From NCBI RefSeq assembly GCF_023502425.1, contig NZ_JAMFMA010000001.1, forward strand, positions 1,054,001 to 1,118,000: a stretch of DNA of 64,000 bases, given 5' to 3'. The notes under the pieces were generated by a model. It made no database searches. It saw only the letters and a program-made list of their open reading frames with translations, and had not been told where the DNA came from. Positions 53,582 to 62,997 of the stretch are shown here, one piece after another. The position numbers and the translations under genes are program-made. Numbering within the stretch: the first letter of the stretch is position 1; every line of letters starts with the position of its first letter. Source of the stretch: Flagellimonas spongiicola (GTDB taxonomy: Bacteria; Bacteroidota; Bacteroidia; Flavobacteriales; Flavobacteriaceae).

Positions 53582-54228
53582 GACCTTTTCTCCGCTAAAA
53601 TCAACCACATCTGTTTGCTGGAATCCCGTTCCCAATCACCGTGATCCTCTATTTCAGAAATAATGGTAAATCCCGCTTCTTGCAATTCTTTGCGCACATA
53701 ACCTGGACTTAAAGAATGTGCATACACTTGATCAGCTCTAGATTTGCCTCGCACACGATCCTTCAGCTTTTCCATAAGAATGATTTTGCCCCCAACTTTT
53801 AAGGACTTTTTCACCAAACGAAGCATCTTTTCATGGGCATCCATTTCATGATAGGTATCAAAGATGAAAACGATATCCAATTCATCTTCAGGTAGCTTAG
53901 GGTCATCGTAATCCCCAAGAATGGTTATGATATTTTTTCGGTTGCGATCTGCAGCATTTTCACGTAAGGTTTCCAGTCGGTCAGAGCGTACATCTACGGC
54001 ATAGACTCTGCCGTTTTCACCTACCTGTTGGGAAAGATGCATCGTAAGGTAACCTTCATGGCAACCAATATCTGCCACCCGGTTACCCGATGCAATTCCC
54101 GAATACTCCATTAGTTTCGAAGTATTCATCCAAATATCACGCTCTGCCCAGTCTTCTTCGGAATACTGCGCTTGACAGATGAAAATTCCGAGGAAAAACA
54201 GACAGAGCGTGTGAATTTGTTTTGTCAT
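53578..54228 (-). CDS. Class I SAM-dependent methyltransferase with signal peptide
   Basis: A 216-residue protein with a clear signal peptide (MTKQIHTLCLFFLGIFICQAQ) and a Rossmann methyltransferase core: motif I VADIGCHEGYLTMHL, motif II acidic loop AVDVRSD, motif IV VFIFDTYHEMDA. SAM is normally cytoplasmic, so an exported methyltransferase is odd; related exported forms exist in Bacteroidota without known function. It starts 8 bases after the BNR exoprotein gene on the same strand, so the two likely form an operon. Confidence 0.83.
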   Translation of the reverse strand: MTKQIHTLCLFFLGIFICQAQYSEEDWAERDIWMNTSKLMEYSGIASGNRVADIGCHEGYLTMHLSQQVGENGRVYAVDVRSDRLETLRENAADRNRKNIITILGDYDDPKLPEDELDIVFIFDTYHEMDAHEKMLRLVKKSLKVGGKIILMEKLKDRVRGKSRADQVYAHSLSPGYVRKELQEAGFTIISEIEDHGDWERDSSKQMWLILAEKRS

Positions 54229-54236
54229 ATAGTGAC

Positions 54237-57200
54237 TTAGTCCTGAATTAAGTCTTGACCTTCAATCCATGGTGCACCAGCAGCTTTCAGCTGTGCCTCC
54301 AAAGATGGAATGGTGTTATTGACAAGTACTGTAAGCTCTCTTTTAACTCTCGTCAATTGATTGCTAGCTCTCTGCAGTGCAGCCTTATGATTGCCTGTAG
54401 GACCATAGGTATTGCCAAGTGCTACCTGTCCGATAAAGGCTCCATCTCCAGGTGCAGGAGGATTTCTCTCCCCTATCTCGTTTTTGGCAGGGCTTCCATT
54501 CATCATTTTTTGAATGGCCAATAATTGAGTTCTTGCCGCATGTAAACTAGAAGATAAGGCCGCTGTAGGATTCGTAGCTTCATTTAAAGCGCGTTGCATG
54601 GCATCCACCTTGGTCAAACTTCTAGACAGGTGATTGCTAGTAGCTGCCAAATTCTGTTGGAATGCTTGGAATTGACTTCTGAAGGCATCGATATCACTGG
54701 CTGGTTTAGCTGGCAATGCACCTTCGCGCAAAGGAACTACATCAAAATTCTGAGGACCAGAAAGTTCTTTTAATTCCCCATCTACACGTTGGTACAAGGT
54801 AACGGAATATTTTCCAGGAGTAGCCATATAAGGAGAACCAAGGAAGTCATCACCGCCACCGCTTGGTCTTTGTAGGCTAACACCATTTCTATCGGCATGG
54901 GTAAGATTCCAAGCTACTCTATTGAACCCTTTTTGGTTGGTTCCAGCTACGGTATTTACCACATTACCATCACTATCACGTACCATTAAAACCAATGCAG
55001 GAGCTGTCTGATTTGATTCACTGTCCAATGCGTCCCATCCCGGGAAATTAACATTGGATTTTTGCTTGATCAAATCCTTCTCCTTTTTAACGCGATCTTC
55101 TCGGATTGTGTTTAGTTTTTCTGGAAGGTAATAGGTGAACGTAGCTCCAAATGGAGGGTTATCTGCCATGTAACGGTTACTCCCTTGTGCATACATTCCA
55201 GATTTTTGCACATACCAATAGGCTGGCTTTACTTTAAACAGTGTAGCCTCTCCCATTTTGGAAGCATCAAAATCACGGATTGGCGAAATATCATCCAATA
55301 CATAGAAACCACGACCAAAGGAAGCTGCAACCAAGTCATCTTCCCTTCTTTGGATGGTCAAATCCCTAAATGAAATAGTAGGAAGACCGCCTTTCAACTC
55401 AAACCATTTACCGCCACTGTTATTTGAGAAGTAAATACCGAATTCCGTTGCTAAAAACAAAAGGTCTTTTTTCTTGTGGTCTTGTACAATTCTCCATGTA
55501 ACCAAACGCTTTGGAAGATTGCTGTTGATAATGGACCAGCTTACACCCTTGTCCGTACTTTTCAATACATAAGGTTTGAAATCACCTTCTTTATGATTGT
55601 CCAATACTAAATACACGGTATTGGCATCATGTAAATCCGCTCTTACATCATTTACAAAAGCTCTGTTAGGTATACCTTTTATAGAGCCTAAATTGAATCT
55701 TCTCCAGCTGTCGCCTCCATTTTCAGAAACTTGGACAATACCGTCATCAGTACCGGCATATAACAATCCTTCTTGAAGGGGAGATTCTGCCAGGGAGGTA
55801 ATGGTATTGTAATTGGACATGGCTAAGACATCCCATGCATTGTCCCAACTTTGCTGTTTCCCCATTAATGGTAGGGTTACCCGCTCTTCATTTCGAGTTA
55901 GATCACTGGAAATTGCAGTCCAATCATCTCCTCTGTTTTCAGATTTCCAAACACGATATGATGCGAAATACAAACGTGCCGGATTATGCGGACTTACCAA
56001 AATTGGCGCATCCCAGTTGAAACGTTCGTGGGGATCACCTTCTGCAGGTTGCGGTTGAATAAATACGGTTTCACCGGTTGTTTGATCTATTCTCCACAAC
56101 CATCCTTGTTGGAATTCACCATAAGTAATATTTGGATTTCCTGGCTCTGTTGCAGACTGGTGTCCGTCTGCTCCTAAGGTAATCCACCAGTCAGAGTTTA
56201 AGATACCATCCGCATTGGCGGTTCTTGAGGGTCCGCCTTGGGAACCATTGTCTTGTGAACCTCCATAAATATTATAGAAGGGTGCTGCATCATCAACTGC
56301 TACCTTATAATATTGTGTTAGTGGCAAATTGGCAAAGTATCTCCAGGTTGCCGTTAAATCATAGGATTCGTACAAGCCACCATCCGTTCCAAATAACACA
56401 TAGTCAGGGTCAGACTTTTTAAATGCCATAGCATGGGTGTCTACATGTTTCCCTTCCTCATTCATAAATCGGAAATTACGTCCGTGATCATCAGAAATCT
56501 GTACTACGTTACTCATGAAGAACAATTGTCCTTCGCGATGCGGTGATGCATAAAGTTCTTGATAGTAATGTGGTCCAGTAGCTCCAGAAATCGCATTGGA
56601 TTGTCTGGTCCATGATGCTCCTCCATTACTTGTCATGTAGGCACCTCCTGTTCTGCGGTCCAATTCAATAACCGCATAAACAGTCTCATTGTTGAAAGGT
56701 GAAATGGCAAGACCAATTTTACCCATATTGGATGTTGGGAGTCCTGTGTTAAGTTTTGTCCAAGTTTCACCGCCGTCTGTACTCTTATGTATGCCAGAAC
56801 CTGGTCCGCCACCCATTAAAGCGGCTACCGTACGATGTCTATCCCAGGTTGCAGCATAAAGTACATCTGGGTTTGTAGGGTCAATTACAATATCCGTTAC
56901 CCCTGTCCATTCGTTGTCACCAAGGGTACGACGCCAGTTTTTACCGCCATCGGTTGACTTGTAAAATCCACGTTGACCACCTTTGCTCCAAAGTGGACCT
57001 TGGGAAGCGACCATAATGATGTCGGAATTGTCTGGATGAACAATAATCTTGGAAAGGTGTTCAGAGGATTTTAGTCCCATGTTTTTCCAGGTATTACCTT
57101 CGTCATGACTTACATAAATACCATCACCAAAACCAACGTGACGGCCACCGACATTTTCACCGGTTCCTACCCAAACGGTGCTTGGATTGCGTGGGTCCAC

Positions 57201-57488
57201 AGTGACACAACCAATGGAATAGCTCCCTTGTTGGTCAAAAATAGGACGCCAAGTAGTCCCGTTGTTAATGGTTTTCCAAACGCCACCTGAACCTGTAGCC
57301 ACATACCATACACTTTCATCCTTTGGATGGATGGCTATATCCGCAATTCGTCCAGAGGTAAGGGCCGGGCCCAAGCTTCGGAATTGCAGTCCATTAAATG
57401 TTGTTGAATCGGGTTGTTGTGCTGTTAATTGTAGGGAAAAAAGTAGAAGAAATAGGATTGTTGAATAAACTCGTGAGAAGTGCTTCAT
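54237..57488 (-). CDS. Large secreted BNR/sortilin-like beta-propeller protein
   Basis: A 1083-residue exoprotein from ATG 57488 (a TTG two codons upstream is less likely), signal peptide ending near LTAQ. The propeller with Asp-box repeats spans about 30-750 (STDGGKNWRRTLGD, STDGGETWTKLN, SENGGDSWRRFN). A sandwich domain follows (about 780-920) and then a helical tail (940-1083). It is a paralogue of 19060-22170 with the same domain order. It may bind or process a protein or glycan outside the cell; no catalytic residues are evident. The methyltransferase gene follows it in the same direction. Confidence 0.85.
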   Translation of the reverse strand: MKHFSRVYSTILFLLLFSLQLTAQQPDSTTFNGLQFRSLGPALTSGRIADIAIHPKDESVWYVATGSGGVWKTINNGTTWRPIFDQQGSYSIGCVTVDPRNPSTVWVGTGENVGGRHVGFGDGIYVSHDEGNTWKNMGLKSSEHLSKIIVHPDNSDIIMVASQGPLWSKGGQRGFYKSTDGGKNWRRTLGDNEWTGVTDIVIDPTNPDVLYAATWDRHRTVAALMGGGPGSGIHKSTDGGETWTKLNTGLPTSNMGKIGLAISPFNNETVYAVIELDRRTGGAYMTSNGGASWTRQSNAISGATGPHYYQELYASPHREGQLFFMSNVVQISDDHGRNFRFMNEEGKHVDTHAMAFKKSDPDYVLFGTDGGLYESYDLTATWRYFANLPLTQYYKVAVDDAAPFYNIYGGSQDNGSQGGPSRTANADGILNSDWWITLGADGHQSATEPGNPNITYGEFQQGWLWRIDQTTGETVFIQPQPAEGDPHERFNWDAPILVSPHNPARLYFASYRVWKSENRGDDWTAISSDLTRNEERVTLPLMGKQQSWDNAWDVLAMSNYNTITSLAESPLQEGLLYAGTDDGIVQVSENGGDSWRRFNLGSIKGIPNRAFVNDVRADLHDANTVYLVLDNHKEGDFKPYVLKSTDKGVSWSIINSNLPKRLVTWRIVQDHKKKDLLFLATEFGIYFSNNSGGKWFELKGGLPTISFRDLTIQRREDDLVAASFGRGFYVLDDISPIRDFDASKMGEATLFKVKPAYWYVQKSGMYAQGSNRYMADNPPFGATFTYYLPEKLNTIREDRVKKEKDLIKQKSNVNFPGWDALDSESNQTAPALVLMVRDSDGNVVNTVAGTNQKGFNRVAWNLTHADRNGVSLQRPSGGGDDFLGSPYMATPGKYSVTLYQRVDGELKELSGPQNFDVVPLREGALPAKPASDIDAFRSQFQAFQQNLAATSNHLSRSLTKVDAMQRALNEATNPTAALSSSLHAARTQLLAIQKMMNGSPAKNEIGERNPPAPGDGAFIGQVALGNTYGPTGNHKAALQRASNQLTRVKRELTVLVNNTIPSLEAQLKAAGAPWIEGQDLIQD

Positions 57489-57600
57489 TTTCAAATATAT
57501 TTGGTCGAATTAGTTCCGTAAGATAACCAAATACATAGGGGGCAATTCTAAAAAAAATGTGAAAAAAAACGCCTTGTTGAAAATTTTTTAAAGTTGTGTT

Positions 57601-58695
57601 TTAGGCTTTTAGTGAGGCGTTTTTAGATTCGATATATTCCAACAAACTGACCAAGCCTTTTTCGGAACTTTTCTTTACCGCATTTTTTCCAATCAAAGCG
57701 CCAACTAGTTTCTTTAATGGCGATTTGGAAGACCAGTAGAACTCAACTATTGCTTCACTAAGCCCTTCTCCTTTTGGAACAAAAGTGTAGAATTGATAAA
57801 AATCGTCAAACAAGGGATGGCTATGTGTAAGTTCTCCGTAGGTGAGATTATTGACCTCATTTTCTTTTGAAATGGTTACAAAATCCAGATGCTTGCCATT
57901 GATAACACAGGTATGTTCGCTTCCAATTCGAGTCACTTCGTTCTCACTGTACTTTAAATCATCAACTCCTTTTTGCCAATATGGACGCAGTGAATAGTTT
58001 GTAATCTGTTCCATGAGCTCTTCTGCCGATATAGGAAACTCTTGCGAAATTGTCAGTTGGGGTTTAGTATCGAAATGATAGTTTTTGGGTTGTACAAAAC
58101 TCTGCAATTTCAGTTCATTGGGATCTATCAAGGAATAGATGTATTCCACTTCTTTGTCATCATAAGAATCTGAACCTTGTCTAAACCGAAAAATCTTGCT
58201 TGAATAGTAAGGCGACAATTGAATGTCCAAAGCCAATTTTCTACTGATTAGGGCATAATTATCGCTGTCCACGGAATTCTTCAGCAATCGATGCGCTTCA
58301 ATCACTTGTTCCCCAAAAGGTTTTCTTGTGCCTTGCACCTCAATATGTTGCAGGTGTCCACTATGCGCTATAATCTTTAATTCAAGATTTGGTGCTGTGG
58401 CACAAGCATTGCACGGACAAATCCTGTTCTTTTCCAGCATTTTCAAATGACTGTAAAATGCGGTGAACATGGATACAATCTGCGCCAATAGATTCTCTTG
58501 CGATGGAATGTCATTTTCTTTGTAAAAAAACAGGGCATCGCCTTCAATTTCCGCTAATTTCAATCCTGATGTATTGGCATTCACCAAAACCTCCAACAAT
58601 TCAGAAATTACGTGCTGGCTATGTTCAATTTCCGTTGTTTGTATGAATTTGGTGTATCCAGAAATATCCGGTATGAATAAGAGGGATTTAGACAT
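57601..58695 (-). CDS. DUF2652 domain protein (cyclase-like fold plus SRPBCC domain)
   Basis: A 364-residue protein. The N-terminal half (SKSLLFIPDISGYTKFIQTTE, AEIEGDALFFYKEND, CPCNACATAPNLELKIIAHSGHL) matches DUF2652 and resembles a nucleotide-cyclase fold, with DISGYTKF and GDALFF in the positions of metal-binding residues. The C-terminal half (210-364) is an SRPBCC/polyketide-cyclase-like lipid-binding domain. It is predicted cytoplasmic. Whether it makes a cyclic nucleotide is unknown. No operon partner is close. Confidence 0.85.
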   Translation of the reverse strand: MSKSLLFIPDISGYTKFIQTTEIEHSQHVISELLEVLVNANTSGLKLAEIEGDALFFYKENDIPSQENLLAQIVSMFTAFYSHLKMLEKNRICPCNACATAPNLELKIIAHSGHLQHIEVQGTRKPFGEQVIEAHRLLKNSVDSDNYALISRKLALDIQLSPYYSSKIFRFRQGSDSYDDKEVEYIYSLIDPNELKLQSFVQPKNYHFDTKPQLTISQEFPISAEELMEQITNYSLRPYWQKGVDDLKYSENEVTRIGSEHTCVINGKHLDFVTISKENEVNNLTYGELTHSHPLFDDFYQFYTFVPKGEGLSEAIVEFYWSSKSPLKKLVGALIGKNAVKKSSEKGLVSLLEYIESKNASLKA

Positions 58696-58759
58696 GTTTT
58701 TGATTGAAGGTTGCCTTTAGTAGTCCAGATAAAATTGTAAAACTTACGTTAGAATGTGC

Positions 58760-60340
58760 CTAGTTTTCAATTTCCATTTGATCTAGGATTTGTTTGAAGC
58801 CAAGCGCAACGCCATTCGTCCATCCAAACCCATCTTGGGTTTCATATTCCCCACCGCCGGAAAGCAATGTAAGATCCTCTACATTGTATTTTTCCATCAT
58901 TTTGCCGGTATTCTTATATACTTTTTCATTTAATGCCAACCAGCGTTGCATAATTTCTTGGGCCTCTTTATTGTATCCGTAATTCAAAAGTCCCTTAACT
59001 GCAATCCATTGTAAAGGCGCCCATCCGTTTGGGGCATCCCACTGTTGTCCGGAATGTTCAAGTGTGGTTACCAGTCCCCCATCTTTTAAAAATTTATCCA
59101 ACAGAAGTTCTTTTACCTGTTCCGCTTGCTCTTGGGACGCTAATTGAAAATATAAGGGGAACATTGCGGCCAAGGTGAGATGCTGGGTACTTTCTGCATT
59201 GCTCCAATTGTAATCCATGTAATAACCCTTAGAATCGTTCCAAAGGTATTTTTGGATTAAGGCCTTTCGTTTCTCGGCAGCTGTCTTGAATTCATTGGCT
59301 GTTTCTTGGTCATTAGCCAACTCAGAACTTTTGGCAATTAAATCCTCTAGGTAATACAATAGGCAATTCAAATCTATCGGAAGGATTTTGGATGTTTCGG
59401 TACTTGAGAACTCACCATTAACCCCATACCATCTAGAACTGAAATCCCAGCCAGATGCAGCTGCGGTTCTAAGATCCTTATAAAGTGCCTGCTTTGCACC
59501 CATATCGGTTAGTTCACTTGCCAAATGCATATCCTCTTTGTAGGCTTCGGGTCTAGGAGTTATGCCTGTATCCCAATATCGATTTAGAATTTCACCAGTA
59601 TTTAGTTTGATAACATGACGATAAATACTTACATCGGCTTTATCAGCTCCATTCATCCAAAACTTGTATTCCTTTTTCAATTGTGGTAAATAGTTGATCA
59701 ATACTTGCTCATTTTCTCGAGCTATTGCACCTACCATGAGCGCATAAAAAGGTGGTTGTGATCGTGATCTGTAATAATCTCTGGTACCATTTGGTATAAA
59801 ACCTATGGAATCAATCAAATGGCTAAAATTATCCACCATACTTACCGCCAAATCAGTTCTATTTGCTGCTAATAATCCTTCTAACGTAAAATAACTGTCC
59901 CAATAATAAATTTCTTGGAATCTTCCACCTGGTACCACATATTTATAGGGCAACGCCAGTCGTGATGAATTGGGAACTACGGCATCTGGTCCTCTTGTGA
60001 GTTTGTCCCACATCAACCCAATGTGCTCATACATGGTTTTGGTGGTATCTGTTTCAAATTCCAGCGCTTGCATGGAATGATCTTCAAAATTTTCAGAAAC
60101 AAACACAGAAAGATCAAAATCATCTTTTCTTTTTTCGGCAAGATAAATTTCCTCCAAGGTCAAGAAATCATGTCTGGGAACCAAATCAACGAAGGTCTTG
60201 GAATCTTTGAAGATAGCTGCCAACTGGATATCCTTAAAAAATTGGGTTTCATAAATATTTTCTGGCAACGCTGCCGTTTCTTTTTTACAAGCGGCAAAAA
60301 GTGATAGAAGTAGTAGAAATAGGGAAAGCTTAAGTTTCAT
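58760..60340 (-). CDS. Trehalase family (GH37) lipoprotein
   Basis: A 526-residue lipoprotein: lipobox Cys in LFAAC (near residue 18). Both trehalase signatures are present: PGGRFQEIYYWDSYFTLEGLLA (about 135-160) and QWDAPNGWAPLQWIAVKGL (about 435-455), with GGGGEYETQDGFGWTNGVAL-like Gly-rich end. It hydrolyses alpha,alpha-trehalose to glucose at the cell surface or in the periplasm. It is divergent from a GntR/FCD regulator across 148 bases containing a candidate operator, so it is probably a target of that regulator. Confidence 0.9.
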   Translation of the reverse strand: MKLKLSLFLLLLSLFAACKKETAALPENIYETQFFKDIQLAAIFKDSKTFVDLVPRHDFLTLEEIYLAEKRKDDFDLSVFVSENFEDHSMQALEFETDTTKTMYEHIGLMWDKLTRGPDAVVPNSSRLALPYKYVVPGGRFQEIYYWDSYFTLEGLLAANRTDLAVSMVDNFSHLIDSIGFIPNGTRDYYRSRSQPPFYALMVGAIARENEQVLINYLPQLKKEYKFWMNGADKADVSIYRHVIKLNTGEILNRYWDTGITPRPEAYKEDMHLASELTDMGAKQALYKDLRTAAASGWDFSSRWYGVNGEFSSTETSKILPIDLNCLLYYLEDLIAKSSELANDQETANEFKTAAEKRKALIQKYLWNDSKGYYMDYNWSNAESTQHLTLAAMFPLYFQLASQEQAEQVKELLLDKFLKDGGLVTTLEHSGQQWDAPNGWAPLQWIAVKGLLNYGYNKEAQEIMQRWLALNEKVYKNTGKMMEKYNVEDLTLLSGGGEYETQDGFGWTNGVALGFKQILDQMEIEN

Positions 60341-60459
60341 AAAAGGATGTGGTGTTTTTAGATTTCAAATGGTCCTGAAAATTAGTCAATTAATATATTT
60401 TTTGTTCAGAAATGCCCGTATTTCTTTGTTTTCGGTAGTTCACCGAGGATACTGTTAAA

Positions 60460-60483
60460 ATCGTATACGATGTTTTACCTTTG
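60460..60483 (+). promoter_or_regulatory. Palindromic operator candidate and -7 element
   Basis: ATCGTATACGAT is a perfect 12-bp palindrome at 60460-60471 whose centre, GTATAC, fits the GT-N0-1-AC core of GntR/FCD operators. TACCTTTG at 60476-60483 matches the Bacteroidota -7 element (TAnnTTTG). The ATG lies 6 bases after it, so the mRNA would be close to leaderless. Confidence 0.55.
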
Positions 60484-60488
60484 GATTT

Positions 60489-61115
60489 ATGCAACCTCAA
60501 ATACTAAGAAATCAGGTAAAATCCCATTTACTTGGTCAAATTCAACGTGGTGAACTAAAGGTTGGTAAAACCATAAATCTGGCTTTACTGGCTCGTACTA
60601 TTGGTGTTAGTGTCACCCCTATTAGAGAGGCTTTAAGTCAATTGGAACAATCAAGAGTGATCAGTGCTGTGCCCAACAGGGGTTTTATAGTACCGCAATT
60701 AAGTCGACAGGAGGCTAAAAACCTTTATGAGACCATTGCACAGTTGGAAATCACTGCTGTTGAAAGCTCTGTTTACACTGAATACGACATTGAAGCTCTG
60801 CGTAATCAACAGTTATTATTGCAACAGTCCCATACACCCATGCGTAGGTTGGAAGCGCGATTGTTTTTTCATCAACTACTTGTTCGAAATTGTCCGAATT
60901 CAGTCCTACTCCAAATTTTAGATGATTTGAAGACACGATTACGTTTTTATGAACAGATGCACGTTCGAGATGCAAGCTTCTATGAAAATGTGGATAATCA
61001 AAATGAGGCTATTATACGAGCAATAGAAGAAAACAATGTTCCGACGGCCGCTTTAATACTTAAAATGAACTGGATGGTGGTATTGGAGTATTTAGAAAAA
61101 CAATTGGCGGCCTAA
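60489..61115 (+). CDS. GntR/FCD family transcriptional regulator
   Basis: A 208-residue one-component regulator. The N-terminal winged HTH (NLALLARTIGVSVTPIREALSQLEQSRVISAVPNRGFIVP) is GntR type, and the C-terminal helical domain (80-208) is FCD-like: metal or ligand residues may include the His in FFHQLL and the region MRRLEARLFFHQLL. It should bind the palindrome just upstream and be displaced by a small carboxylate or sugar-derived ligand. It is divergent from the trehalase gene. Confidence 0.9.
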   Translation: MQPQILRNQVKSHLLGQIQRGELKVGKTINLALLARTIGVSVTPIREALSQLEQSRVISAVPNRGFIVPQLSRQEAKNLYETIAQLEITAVESSVYTEYDIEALRNQQLLLQQSHTPMRRLEARLFFHQLLVRNCPNSVLLQILDDLKTRLRFYEQMHVRDASFYENVDNQNEAIIRAIEENNVPTAALILKMNWMVVLEYLEKQLAA

Positions 61116-61307
61116 TTACAAAACAATTTTGTAGTACCGACTACGTTTAGTTTACAAAGCTTAAACTCATGCAGTTTTTAAATAAGGAAATCGCATCTTT
61201 GGTGAAACGGAAATCATCTAAATCTTTAATCAAAACGCAAATCAGCTGTGGAATTTTCCAGGATTTGGAAAACAACAAGCAAGCATCCGTTAATTCACAA
61301 AACCGGA

Positions 61308-62399
61308 TTAATCATTAAAAAGGCTGGCGTCCAAGCCAGGGACCAATTTCAGCGCATTCTTGAAATAGACTTTTTGTAAAACTTCATCAGGAAGGTCTAG
61401 TCCATACATGGCCCAAAAGGCATGGTATTTCTTGTAATATGGAAAGTACTCGTCATCAGTTTCCAAAACCCTAAAATATGTTGGGAATTCTTCTGGTTTG
61501 TAGCTGTCTTTACCAAAAAGGATACGGTCTTGATACTTTACGAAAAACTTGTGTGCTTGCCTTGGTTGTCGGCCTAATTCCGCTATAACTGCTGCTATTC
61601 CAACATACATATTGGGTATTTCATCCAACAACTCCCCTAGCCTTTTTAAATCATTGGCGTACCAACCCATATGTGCATTGACGAATTTTGTGTTGGGGTG
61701 TTTTTTGAACATCCTGTGTTGCTCATCAATTATCTGTTGCCAAGGCGCCGGATTCGTATCTGATCTTTTCCTTCGCGGTCTGGTTTTTAGTTCTAACCAG
61801 CGCTCATTGTTTTTATCCATTGGGTCCCAAAAAGATTTTGGGTCAGCAGCATGGATCAAAACTGGAATTCCAAGGGTCGCGCATTTTTCCCAAATAGGGT
61901 CCAGTCTTGGGTCATCTATTGGAATTCTCTTTCCTTGTGTATCCTTATAACGTAACCCCAGACTTTTATAGATTTTTAGACCTTTAGCCCCACTTTTTAC
62001 ATCCAATTCCAATTGAGCGGCTGCTAATTCTCCCCAATTTGGATTGCCTACGCCACTAAAATCAACATTGGCAAATATGACAAAGCGATTTGGATAGTTG
62101 TCATTTACATTTTTAAGTTTAGCGCGTAAGCCAGTTCCTGAACCACCGCTTAAGTTTACCATGACACCCATATTCATCGCATCCATTTCCCGAATGAGTT
62201 GGGACAAGTCTTGCGATTCCATATTAAAGTGATGGCTGTGAATATCCACAAATTTGAACTTAGCCCTCTGAATTGGGTTTTCAGGTACTATCAAGGTTGA
62301 TTTCGGATTATACTCTTCAAAACCCATTTCTTGCGCATAGGTCAACGCTGAAAATGTAACAATTAGCATTAAAGAAACACTATAAATTTTACTATCCAT
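61308..62399 (-). CDS. Exported amidohydrolase family protein
   Basis: A 363-residue exported hydrolase (signal peptide ending near residue 23, TYAQ) of the amidohydrolase-related (PF04909-type) branch: VDIHSHHFNM has the metal His pair, IPVLIHAADPKSFWDPM the next ligand, NTKFVNAHMGWY the third, and LFGKDSY the final Asp. It would hydrolyse a C-N or C-C bond. ATG at 62399 is chosen because it begins the signal peptide. It overlaps the stop of the MocA-type gene by 8 bases and so is coupled to it. The substrate is unknown. Confidence 0.85.
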   Translation of the reverse strand: MDSKIYSVSLMLIVTFSALTYAQEMGFEEYNPKSTLIVPENPIQRAKFKFVDIHSHHFNMESQDLSQLIREMDAMNMGVMVNLSGGSGTGLRAKLKNVNDNYPNRFVIFANVDFSGVGNPNWGELAAAQLELDVKSGAKGLKIYKSLGLRYKDTQGKRIPIDDPRLDPIWEKCATLGIPVLIHAADPKSFWDPMDKNNERWLELKTRPRRKRSDTNPAPWQQIIDEQHRMFKKHPNTKFVNAHMGWYANDLKRLGELLDEIPNMYVGIAAVIAELGRQPRQAHKFFVKYQDRILFGKDSYKPEEFPTYFRVLETDDEYFPYYKKYHAFWAMYGLDLPDEVLQKVYFKNALKLVPGLDASLFND

Positions 62400-62994
62400 A
62401 ATTTTGTTTATCAATGAGTTGATTATACTTTTCAATTGTATCTACATCAACCTCTCTTCCTTTTGGTCGAATGGCGTAACATTGGCTTTTATGCTTTTGA
62501 ATAAGCTTTTTTGCCCCGATTTTATCATCCAATTTAAGTAGTTCTGAAAGTAGGGATTTATGAAAAATAGCAGGTACACCATAACCCTTGTCATAGGCGG
62601 TGGCCACAATTGCATGGTTCTCTTGGTTAAACACTTTGATCATTTCTTGCAAAAAAGTAGTGTCCATAAAAGGTTGGTCCGCTAAAAAGAAAAGTACACC
62701 ATCTGGCATCGGTTTATCTTCCATTATTCCTTGGATACCGCTAACTATTGAGCTTCCCATGCCCGTTCTCCAATTTGGATTGATTATCCGCTGAATATCC
62801 TGGGGCAGTTTTGCTTCGATTTCTTCAGCATAAGCGCCTAAGACGACCATTACTTTTATTGAGACCGGCTGAACAACTGAAATAGCATGTCCGAGAAGGG
62901 TACGAGATCCCCAAGGCAATAGCTGTTTGATCTTACCGGGCATTCGACTGGATTCTCCAGCAGCTAGAATCACGGTATATATTTCGCAAGACAT
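62392..62994 (-). CDS. MocA-type molybdenum cofactor cytidylyltransferase-like protein
   Basis: A 200-residue nucleotidyltransferase: LAAGESSRMPGKIKQLLPW is the NTP-binding loop with the Lys needed for catalysis, and LFFLADQPFMD the metal-binding acidic motif. It matches MocA/CoxI-type enzymes that attach CMP (or GMP) to Mo-molybdopterin for xanthine oxidase-family hydroxylases. It is 3 bases downstream of the XdhC-type gene, and the two should serve a hydroxylase such as the one at 47320-49971. Confidence 0.9.
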   Translation of the reverse strand: MSCEIYTVILAAGESSRMPGKIKQLLPWGSRTLLGHAISVVQPVSIKVMVVLGAYAEEIEAKLPQDIQRIINPNWRTGMGSSIVSGIQGIMEDKPMPDGVLFFLADQPFMDTTFLQEMIKVFNQENHAIVATAYDKGYGVPAIFHKSLLSELLKLDDKIGAKKLIQKHKSQCYAIRPKGREVDVDTIEKYNQLIDKQNYG

Positions 62995-62997
62995 AAA

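Noticed and set aside
61169..61318. 49-codon frame after the GntR gene (MQFLNKEIAS at the start)
   Set aside because: It has an ATG and a compositionally plausible product, but it overlaps the end of the amidohydrolase gene on the other strand, and no family or start signal supports it.
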